Of a stretch of 64,000 bases of DNA, positions 57,227 to 64,000 are shown in pieces. The position numbers and the translations under genes are program-made. This DNA comes from Psychrobacter fozii (GTDB taxonomy: Bacteria; Pseudomonadota; Gammaproteobacteria; Pseudomonadales; Moraxellaceae). Within the stretch, counting starts at the first letter, position 1. Every line of letters begins with the position of its first letter. The notes below the pieces were generated by a model, which was not told the DNA's origin, ran no database searches, and saw only the letters and a list, made by a program, of their open reading frames with translations. The DNA is taken from the NCBI RefSeq assembly GCF_003217155.1, contig NZ_QJSU01000001.1:186001-250000 (forward strand), read 5' to 3'.

Positions 57227-58168
57227 TTAAAGACCGGTCACTGATATAACGCGCGCGTTACGTAACAAGATAGTTGATTCATAGCTGCGGCGATAGAATG
57301 TGTCACGCGTCGCATCAGCTGTTAAATTTTGCTCTGTACCTAATACCGTAAAAGTAGTTTTGTCTTCTGTGTTGATCAATGGTGTACTACTACGAATAAC
57401 GACCCCAAGCTTCACAGTTGTAATTGAGGGCTTATCAGTCAACTGAGTATATATATTGGCTGGTAGATACGTTAAGTTGTCTATATCCGTTTGCGCACCT
57501 AATAGCACTTGGAACTGATCAACACCTGGTGTGATGATGGTGCCATTGCCATCGAAACTTTCTCCAACTACAACCACACCAGCATCCGTCACCCGTCCGG
57601 CATCACAAGCCAGTGCCAAATCATTCGCCGCTGAGTCTGCACGGATAAAATAGCGTTCAACGACCCAGTCATCCGTACCAGATACCACCTCTGTCCCTTC
57701 GCAGTCAAACAGAGAGCTTTCAGTAATGTTTTTATATTGAATAGTCAACTGGTCACTGGCCACACCGTCCATATTTGACAAACCAACCCAACCTGCCGAG
57801 CCAGTGCTATTCGTAAAATTCACACTATTTGTAGTATTACTCGTACCTAAATTTGTCGTCGTTAGTACAATACCACCATGATTTGTCTCATCCGTAATTT
57901 CAATAATAGGATTACCTAAGTTGGCGATACGGACATGATCCTCAATACCTTGTAAAGCAAATATAGCACTATCTTGCACTTCGGAAGCGCTTTGCTGTAC
58001 TGTCAGAGTGCGTGTGTTGATTAGATAGACTTGCATCACTGCAGCCGATATAAGCAGGCCTAATACCAAAGATATCATCAGTTCAATAAGCGTAAAGCCC
58101 TGCGATCTACTAAACATGCTCATCTTCAGCTCGTTTTTATTATGAATATCATTATAATTACAGCTCAT
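57227..58168 (-). CDS. pilW: Minor type IV pilin PilW
   Basis: 313 residues from the ATG at 58168, which shares its A with the pilV TAA (TAATG) and has GGAGG 9 bases upstream; the frame opens 8 codons earlier. Leader ends FSRSQG before [48 protein letters not shown] and the C-terminal FYRRSYESTILLRN are the PilW signature. Translationally coupled to pilV. Confidence 0.93.
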   Translation of the reverse strand: MSCNYNDIHNKNELKMSMFSRSQGFTLIELMISLVLGLLISAAVMQVYLINTRTLTVQQSASEVQDSAIFALQGIEDHVRIANLGNPIIEITDETNHGGIVLTTTNLGTSNTTNSVNFTNSTGSAGWVGLSNMDGVASDQLTIQYKNITESSLFDCEGTEVVSGTDDWVVERYFIRADSAANDLALACDAGRVTDAGVVVVGESFDGNGTIITPGVDQFQVLLGAQTDIDNLTYLPANIYTQLTDKPSITTVKLGVVIRSSTPLINTEDKTTFTVLGTEQNLTADATRDTFYRRSYESTILLRNARVISVTGL

Positions 58169-58818
58169 TAGTAAGCCTCCGATATCAAGCATTGGCTACC
58201 AGTTTTATAAATCCCATTACTGTCTGCGCATGCTTTGGTATCACCGTCATCTAGTAACGCTTTAGTGTCATTCCACGCAGTAATTACACACATTTGCTGC
58301 TGGATTGCCTGAGCCGTAGTGCCAGGACACATAGTGACAGCAATATCTATATCCTCATCTGCTGCCATTTTTTTGATCATCAACGCGTCCCTAGCAGCCA
58401 GCTGATTAATACTACAAGGCTGTTTTGGTGCATTGTTTCCACCTGTTGTTACCATTTCTGTCGATAGGCAGTTATTACCGCTAGCTAGAATACTAATCAC
58501 GTCACCACCAACGGTGACTGTCTCAGTTGCCGAACTACCGACGATAGCCTGAACGGTTGGCACTGCACCAGAGTCTGTAGGAGCGGCATCGTTAAAAGAA
58601 GTCGCGCCTCCTGTTACGTAAGCCTCAGGATAAGCACGCATGACTTCAGCCAAGTTACGAACGACTGTTAAGGACTTGGTCCGAACCAAACTCTCATCTG
58701 TGGCCGTAATTGCGCGCATTTGTAACGCACTGAAACCCAGCACCGCAATAGATAATAATAAAACGGCAACTAAGACCTCGACTAGACCCACACCACGCTG
58801 ATAACTTAAGAATTTCAT
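58168..58818 (-). CDS. pilV: Minor type IV pilin PilV
   Basis: 216 residues from the ATG at 58818, overlapping the fimU stop as ATGA, with AGGAGG 9 bases upstream; a TTG two codons earlier is not preferred. Leader ends YQRG before VGLVEVLVAVLLLSIAVLGFSALQMRA, then VRNLAEVMRAYPEAY, typical of PilV. Several Cys residues in the C-terminal half. Part of the tip/priming complex. Confidence 0.93.
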   Translation of the reverse strand: MKFLSYQRGVGLVEVLVAVLLLSIAVLGFSALQMRAITATDESLVRTKSLTVVRNLAEVMRAYPEAYVTGGATSFNDAAPTDSGAVPTVQAIVGSSATETVTVGGDVISILASGNNCLSTEMVTTGGNNAPKQPCSINQLAARDALMIKKMAADEDIDIAVTMCPGTTAQAIQQQMCVITAWNDTKALLDDGDTKACADSNGIYKTGSQCLISEAY

Positions 58819-59300
58819 GGACAAGAGCCTCCTAGCTGACTGCTAATATTGGCAACCGCAGTAATGATCACCTGTCTGGGTGATGCATAATCATTGCTAT
58901 CACAAATAGTATAAACCATCGCATCCGCTGTCTTGCTTGACTTAAATTCAATCTGGCTAGCAGTAGATTTGATGGTGCTATTAGCATCATATTGATAAGT
59001 AGCGATCGTTTCACTGTCGCTTTCAATAACAATTGTTCCCGCATTAGCGCCATTGTTATTATAAGAAAATGTTATGTCTTGGCGACGAATCACGCTTTCA
59101 ACTTTTGCTTCTTTCAAAGCATTGAGTAGCGTCGCCGTAGTCGACTTAGCTCTTTGATTAGCCAACTGATTACTTATATTAGGCGCCGCGATACTAACAA
59201 TAATGGCAAGCACAGCAATGGTTACCATCAGCTCAATTAGAGTAAATCCGGAGCTGCTCATTCGTAAACTGATTGGTAGACTATTTGTAGATGCGTTCAC
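58815..59300 (-). CDS. fimU: Minor type IV pilin FimU/FimT
   Basis: 161 residues from a GTG at 59300 with AGGGA 6 bases upstream; the internal ATG (MSSSG) has no SD. Leader ends RMSSSG before [55 protein letters not shown] is the GspH/FimT domain. A Cys pair at the end (TICDSND and GSCP). First gene of the fimU-pilVWXY1-E operon. FimU/FimT proteins act at the pilus tip, some in DNA binding. Confidence 0.92.
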   Translation of the reverse strand: MNASTNSLPISLRMSSSGFTLIELMVTIAVLAIIVSIAAPNISNQLANQRAKSTTATLLNALKEAKVESVIRRQDITFSYNNNGANAGTIVIESDSETIATYQYDANSTIKSTASQIEFKSSKTADAMVYTICDSNDYASPRQVIITAVANISSQLGGSCP

Positions 59301-59661
59301 ATCAAATCCCTATTTATAACGGCCATTGTCTGTCTGATAGCGATGCTAAACTCAGCTGAAAGCATTAATCATAGACTCATATTTTTATAGTGTTTTCGCT
59401 AAACTTTTTATGACTATAGAACATAAAACCTGCAATTTTTATTCCATAATTTTTAGTTGCTATCTAATAACGAAGTAATAGCGGATGCGTCAATAGCACA
59501 AGCTATCTAGAACTTGTCATTTTTGTCGTATTATTCAATTCAGCGGTGAGAGAAATGTTTCGTTGATAGCAAACAAATTAATATATACAGTTTTCACAAT
59601 ATAGCGCCAAGGTAACAAATTAGCAACATATTAGTATATTTTGAGTGGATGAAAACTGCTA
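59301..59661. other. Intergenic region upstream of fimU
   Basis: About 360 AT-rich bases between the comF stop and fimU. It must contain the promoter of the minor-pilin operon. No sigma-54 match like those of the two pilin genes is seen, and no clear terminator for comF. Confidence 0.5.
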
Positions 59662-60495
59662 TTAAGGCTGACTTCCATGTGCTAAAGCATAGCCAGACAG
59701 CAGGTAGTTGCTATGACTTTGGTTATCTAACGTGGTTGCTTTTGGTACAGACAGTACACGTCCTAATGCCTGTAAGCTGGCGCCTGTGGTCGCAACATCG
59801 TCGAATAGTAATAAGCGTTTGACGGGTGGATTTTCTATCAATACAAAGGCATTGTCTAAATTACTTAAGCGCTCAGCACGCGTTAGTCCTTGCTGACTGA
59901 TCGTATCATCAACTCTCATCACACCGTGCCACAATGGTATCCGCCAATGCTTGGACAGTTGTGCCGATAAGATACTCACTGGATCGAATCCACGTTTTAC
60001 CAGTCGTTGATTGGTCGTTGGCATTGCAACAATCACGCTATTATCATGATGACAACCACGCGCTCGTGGTAACTGACGTATGGCATGCAGCAGTATTGGC
60101 AGTTTGGTTATATCTTCGTGATGTTTAAAGGCTCTAACGGCTTGACGAATCGGATAGTCATAATAGGTGGCAGCCTGAATAGACAATGAAGTACCAGCAG
60201 AAATATCAACTTCGAAAGGCTTGGGTAACCACGCTATACTATGATGACAGTGAGCACACAGTAGCCCTCTATTTAAGAGGTGATAAGTCTGTTGGATCAA
60301 CTTGGCAGAGGGGGATTTATCATTTGATGCTCTAAATACTGTATTGGTATTTAGAGCATCATTACTATGTAGCGTTGATTGGCTTTGTAATAGCTGAGAC
60401 TGTGGTGAGCTACGATAAACACGGCATAACTGGCAGCGTATATCTAGATACTCTGCCAGCCATAATCCAGTTTGGTACGGTGCTAATCGCCGCAT
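59662..60495 (-). CDS. comF: ComF family phosphoribosyltransferase-like protein
   Basis: 277 residues, cytosolic, linked to natural transformation. An N-terminal zinc-type Cys pattern (IRCQLC, then LLCAHCHHS) is separated by an unusual Ser/Asn-rich insert of about 50 residues. The type I phosphoribosyltransferase domain follows, with YYDYPIRQAVRAFKHHED, VKRGFDPVSILSAQLSKHW and the PRPP motif LLLFDDVATTGASL. The start lies 25 bases after the pldA stop, so the two genes are probably co-transcribed. Proximity to pilus genes fits a role in DNA uptake, though the function of ComF is not settled. Confidence 0.9.
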   Translation of the reverse strand: MRRLAPYQTGLWLAEYLDIRCQLCRVYRSSPQSQLLQSQSTLHSNDALNTNTVFRASNDKSPSAKLIQQTYHLLNRGLLCAHCHHSIAWLPKPFEVDISAGTSLSIQAATYYDYPIRQAVRAFKHHEDITKLPILLHAIRQLPRARGCHHDNSVIVAMPTTNQRLVKRGFDPVSILSAQLSKHWRIPLWHGVMRVDDTISQQGLTRAERLSNLDNAFVLIENPPVKRLLLFDDVATTGASLQALGRVLSVPKATTLDNQSHSNYLLSGYALAHGSQP

Positions 60496-60519
60496 AAATT
60501 ACTGTAAGTAGACAAGCTA

Positions 60520-61992
60520 TTAAAAACCGCGCCAATCATTCAGCACAATACCGAAACCGATAGAGGTGTTTTCATGATTGTAGTCGATGATAGACTCACC
60601 ATAACCTTGGAAAAGCTGCACATAACCATTGATGTTTTCTGACAATGGATAAATATAATCTAGTTGCGCCGCGCCTTTATTGGTGCCTGGATTATAGCGA
60701 AGGGTTCCGCTCAAGCTTTGTTGATCAGGCAAATCATATAAGAACTTGATATCGCCATAGCCCATATAGTCTTCAATATCTGGGTTATCATCTGTACTAC
60801 TACTCTCGTTATTTACTCGAGCCCACAAGCGCGGTACGATCGATAGCTTGCCCCACTCTGCACCTGCCATCAGATAAGCACGGTTCCATGAACGCGATAA
60901 AGGATCGTCTTGTCCATTAGAATGGTGAATGGCACCAGCACCCAACATACGCAGACGCCCGCCAAAAGGCAGGTTGGCGGCGACAGGTTGGGTCAGGAAT
61001 ATTTCGGGCTGATAATCAGTCGCACGGAATGGACGTGAGTTATCTTCGTTATAGACCTGCCAATGCGACTCTTGTGTATAACCAAACCACAAGTCAGCAT
61101 TACTATCGAATAAATCTTCTGCAACTTTAGATTTCAAAGAAATCTGGAATTTTAACTCAGACTCCCTGACATCATTAGAAGTGAAGGACTCTGTTTCCCG
61201 CGTTGGTGTGCTTGGGTTTAAGTTAGGATCAAAAGTATAGAATAGTGGTAATAGGTAAGTTGGTCGATACGGTCTTACGGTCCAAGTCCCGCGCTCACTG
61301 TTTTTATCCAAATCATAAGATAAACTCAGTGGTGTATATTTTTCGATATCAGTCTGAGTGACACCTATATTTGATAAAATCTGTGCCTCCGTATTAGTGT
61401 CATCTTCCGTTTCTACACTGTCGTTTTTCTCCAAGTTGCTTTTTGCGAGTCGTTGATTGCTCACTAAAATAGTATCTGCATCTTCAACCGTCGTACCACT
61501 CATAGCCGTTTCAGCCTCAGCAAATACTACTTGTGGATTGCCTGAAATTGTACTTTGAAAGGTTTTTGCCAAATCTACAGGCTGTTTGGTCGTGGTGTAG
61601 CTCGGTGTCTTACCTTGCTCAGCAACCTTATCAAAACAGGCCAAACGTGCCGCACTGGTATGTACTTGGGTACAATCAAAAAATAGCTTAGCTTGCTCAG
61701 CAATAAACTCTTTGCTCACTACCTTGCGATTTTGTTCAGCCGTATCTGATTTTGTTGACTGCTCATTCATACCTTGTGGTATTTCAGAATCTTCATATTC
61801 AAATGCTGTCTCTGGTATTGGCAACTCATTATAAGTTTGCGTATTGTCGGCAGCATGCACTTGCACTGTAAAGCAAGTTAACGCTATTCCGATAGCAATG
61901 TTCAGATGATGTTTCTCTGTTTGAAGTAAGATATTTTTTCTCGCTTTGGTAAGAGTCATAGATGGGCGCTGTGCAGTGATATGGGGAAACAT
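60520..61992 (-). CDS. pldA: Outer membrane phospholipase A (OMPLA), extended
   Basis: Calcium-dependent outer-membrane lipase that removes mislocalised phospholipids. 490 residues from the ATG at 61992 (SD AAAGGA); frames further upstream are unlikely. Signal peptide ends VQVHA, about residue 47. The barrel is C-terminal (about 245-490). Catalytic residues are in IHHSNGQDDPLSRSWNRAYL: first His, Ser two residues later, Asn twelve after Ser, the exact spacing of E. coli H142/S144/N156. The extra N-terminal 200 residues include FDCTQVHTSAARLACFDKVA, a Cys-pair motif seen in VasI-like and other envelope proteins, followed by a disordered acidic stretch. E. coli PldA has only 289 residues. Confidence 0.93.
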   Translation of the reverse strand: MFPHITAQRPSMTLTKARKNILLQTEKHHLNIAIGIALTCFTVQVHAADNTQTYNELPIPETAFEYEDSEIPQGMNEQSTKSDTAEQNRKVVSKEFIAEQAKLFFDCTQVHTSAARLACFDKVAEQGKTPSYTTTKQPVDLAKTFQSTISGNPQVVFAEAETAMSGTTVEDADTILVSNQRLAKSNLEKNDSVETEDDTNTEAQILSNIGVTQTDIEKYTPLSLSYDLDKNSERGTWTVRPYRPTYLLPLFYTFDPNLNPSTPTRETESFTSNDVRESELKFQISLKSKVAEDLFDSNADLWFGYTQESHWQVYNEDNSRPFRATDYQPEIFLTQPVAANLPFGGRLRMLGAGAIHHSNGQDDPLSRSWNRAYLMAGAEWGKLSIVPRLWARVNNESSSTDDNPDIEDYMGYGDIKFLYDLPDQQSLSGTLRYNPGTNKGAAQLDYIYPLSENINGYVQLFQGYGESIIDYNHENTSIGFGIVLNDWRGF

Positions 61993-62383
61993 AAGTATCC
62001 TTTGTCTCACTGGCATCATCGCCAGCAAGTATATGAAGTAATGAATATGACCATTAGCGTCATCGCTAAAATAGAACAAGACCAATGATATTCAGATATA
62101 AAAGTCCAAAACTGTCATTGGAAATGCGTCTTTAGCATTGTTGCTTTATTGTAATGAAAATATGGATATTATACTAGCGTTATCGCCTCATAATACAAAT
62201 GTAGATATGAATAAAAGATGTTAAACCAAGTGCTTAGTCTCATTATGATAGACAACTCTTAAGCACATTAAAAAAGCCAATATACTATCATCGTAGTATA
62301 TTGGCTCTTTCGGATTATTAAGCCTCAGCAAAAGACTTACTCATATTGTTAAGTATGAGTCATTAAGCATGAACTATTAATGA
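61993..62383. other. Intergenic region pldA-dsbD
   Basis: About 390 bases between two minus-strand genes. It holds the dsbD terminator (62270-62310) and presumably the pldA promoter near 62000-62200. No ORF supported. Confidence 0.5.
62270..62310 (-). terminator. Terminator after dsbD
   Basis: Perfect 13-bp stem AGCCAATATACTA/TAGTATATTGGCT with a 6-base loop, and an A-run on the left that reads as a U-run on the minus strand. Confidence 0.9.
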
Positions 62384-64000
62384 TCAGTTATTAAGCATCG
62401 TCAATGTCTGCTCAAATTCTGAACGACCAATTTCACCCACTTGTTGATTGACCAGTTGACCATCCTGATAATACAGTAAAGCAGGTGGGCCAAATAACTT
62501 ATAGCGTGCCAAGATAGCTTTAGAGTCAGCCGTAGTCTCAGTGATATCAAGTTTGACCAATTGCCAGTCTTGCATCTGTACGGGACGATTATGGAACAAG
62601 TTCTTGTCCATAATGCGGCATTCTATGCACCACTCAGCAGTGACATCTACAATAATTTTTGGATTGGCAGCGATAATGACATCTAACTCAGCCAATGTAG
62701 TGACCGTCTGATCTGTTGCACTATTAGCAGCTGGCTGACTCGTCGTTGACTGTATCATCGGTGCTGTACTCAATGAGGCAAGCGGATGCAGGCTATCATC
62801 ATTACCTAACGCTGCACCTACCATCAAACAAGCTGCCCAAATACCTGCAAGCAAACCGAATGCCTGCGTAAGCATGCGACCTTTACCCAACCAGCTCCAC
62901 GCCCATGTTGCTACTACCATGAACCATAATGCCCACACTATCAGCATTACTGGCGATATAAAGACTCGTTCGATTAATAATAATGCCACGGCAAAGAGTA
63001 GTAAGGCAAAACCTTGCTTGACCCAATTCATCCACTCGCCAGCTTTTGGCATGATTTTACCTTGGGTTGCACCGATTAAAATAAGCGGAGCAGACAAACC
63101 AAACCCAAGCATAAATAAAGCAGCGAAACCGAGCAGCGGACTACCAATGGTAGACACCGCAAGCAGCGCACCAAATAACGGTGCAGAAACACAGGGCGAT
63201 ACCACTAAGGCGGACAAGAAACCAGCGACCAAACTACCACCTGTACTACCAAGCTTACTATCACCTGCTTGGCTCAACCCTTGCATTTTGCTACTGATGG
63301 CTCGTGGCAATCGGATACTAAACACCCCTAGCATATAGAGTGCCAGTAGAACGAAGACAATCGCAAAACTGATTAAAATAATGGGATTTTGTAGCCAACC
63401 AATAATACCCAATGACTCACCGAACACCGCAATGATAGCGCCCAAAATACCATACGCGGTCGCTACACCGATGGCATAACTGGTGGTTAAGATAACGCCA
63501 CGTTTAACCGTTGGGTTCTCTTCACGAGCAACAATATTGGCGACGATAGGCAGCATGGGTAATACACATGGTGTCAAAGCCAAACCAAGACCTGCTAAAA
63601 ACAGTAAAATCAGTGCCAAGCCAGGATGCGTTCCTAAGCCAAAAGGATCGCTATCGACGACACTATTGGTAGCCGCTACCGTATCACTTTGCGCAGCGTT
63701 AGCCGTGGTCTCTCCATCTGCTCCGGAAATCGTATTAGTCGCTGTCAGCTCACCATCTAGCGAGCCTTCATCTAGTAAAGCATAATCAATAACCTCATCA
63801 TCTGCCTGTGCTTGCCCTGCTTCAGCATTGTCTGTATCAATATCATTTTCAGGCACCTGTGAACCAGCTGCTAGACTAGCGTTAGCTGCTACGTCAGCAT
63901 CAGAAGTATTGGTGCTGTTTTCTACAGACTGCTGCGTTGTAGCAGCGATATTGATAGTCGTATTGATTTTTTCAGGTGGATAGCATAGTCCCGCTTTGGC
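62384..64000 (-). CDS. dsbD: Thiol:disulfide interchange protein DsbD, 5' end outside window
   Basis: Inner-membrane protein passing electrons from cytosolic thioredoxin to periplasmic DsbC and others. The frame stays open to the window edge; the first visible residues AKAGLCYPPEKI match the end of the N-terminal DsbD-alpha domain, so the GTG at 63856 is internal and not the start. Visible order: end of alpha domain, a roughly 100-residue acidic Ala/Asp/Thr linker, eight-helix beta domain with the redox Cys of LTPCVLPMLPI and VSPCVSAPLFG, then a C-terminal thioredoxin domain with AEWCIECR. The linker is much longer than in E. coli. Partner DsbC is at 22819-23673. Confidence 0.95.
   Translation of the reverse strand, partial: AKAGLCYPPEKINTTINIAATTQQSVENSTNTSDADVAANASLAAGSQVPENDIDTDNAEAGQAQADDEVIDYALLDEGSLDGELTATNTISGADGETTANAAQSDTVAATNSVVDSDPFGLGTHPGLALILLFLAGLGLALTPCVLPMLPIVANIVAREENPTVKRGVILTTSYAIGVATAYGILGAIIAVFGESLGIIGWLQNPIILISFAIVFVLLALYMLGVFSIRLPRAISSKMQGLSQAGDSKLGSTGGSLVAGFLSALVVSPCVSAPLFGALLAVSTIGSPLLGFAALFMLGFGLSAPLILIGATQGKIMPKAGEWMNWVKQGFALLLFAVALLLIERVFISPVMLIVWALWFMVVATWAWSWLGKGRMLTQAFGLLAGIWAACLMVGAALGNDDSLHPLASLSTAPMIQSTTSQPAANSATDQTVTTLAELDVIIAANPKIIVDVTAEWCIECRIMDKNLFHNRPVQMQDWQLVKLDITETTADSKAILARYKLFGPPALLYYQDGQLVNQQVGEIGRSEFEQTLTMLNN

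Noticed and set aside
63856..64000. Start of dsbD at the GTG at 63856
   Set aside because: The frame continues upstream to the window edge and encodes the conserved end of the DsbD alpha domain (LCYPPEK), so the gene is cut by the window instead.

Overview
The window looks like chromosomal DNA of a Moraxellaceae gammaproteobacterium, most likely Psychrobacter. That assignment rests on inference: moderately low GC, a very long RNase E, a Gram-negative envelope gene set (BamE, OMPLA, DsbC/DsbD), a full type IV pilus minor-pilin operon, and small palindrome-ended intergenic repeats of a kind I associate from memory with this genus. I see no rRNA, tRNA, CRISPR array, prophage or intact insertion sequence.

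Left part (1-36.6 kb) is mostly housekeeping. It starts with the N-terminus of an AI-2E-type membrane protein. Then come nadE, a CNNM/CBS membrane protein, a PLP-binding YggS divergent from pilT-pilU, fur, bamE convergent with rnfH, a divergent NSS-like membrane protein, cytochromes c4 and c5, engB, a HAD phosphatase, rluC divergent from a 1416-residue rne, a YedI-like protein, a lipoprotein DsbC, hom, a thiolase, two DUF2382 stress-type proteins, a small lipoprotein, secA, mutS and a 7Fe ferredoxin. Two non-coding repeat families sit between these genes: a pair of 172-bp MITE-like elements and three copies of a roughly 108-bp repeat with TATAGTC ends.

Middle part (36.7-50.6 kb, all minus strand) is an AT-rich surface-glycan locus attached to two pilin genes. 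In transcription order: pilA, a serine hydrolase, a Wzy_C-type ligase/polymerase, a second pilin, an initiating sugar transferase, a CDP-glycerol glycerophosphotransferase-like protein, a TagD-like cytidylyltransferase, a flippase, a GT25 and a GT2 glycosyltransferase, a second TagD-like enzyme, a LicD-family protein, UDP-galactopyranose mutase and a second GT2. Both pilin genes are preceded by clear sigma-54 (-24/-12) promoter matches. The second pilin is followed 39 bases later by the initiating sugar transferase with no visible terminator. PilA ends in a C-terminal serine. Together this suggests a locus that builds a glycerol-phosphate and galactofuranose-containing glycan, possibly transferred to pilin. 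This is the most interesting candidate system in the window.

Right part (51-64 kb) holds the minor-pilin operon fimU-pilV-pilW-pilX-pilY1-pilE-pilE (minus strand, with ATGA and TAATG stop/start overlaps), then comF, an extended pldA (OMPLA) and the C-terminal part of dsbD, which runs off the end of the window. With pilT/pilU at 5.7-7.9 kb, the window encodes retraction motors, major and minor pilins, tip adhesin and perhaps pilin glycosylation.
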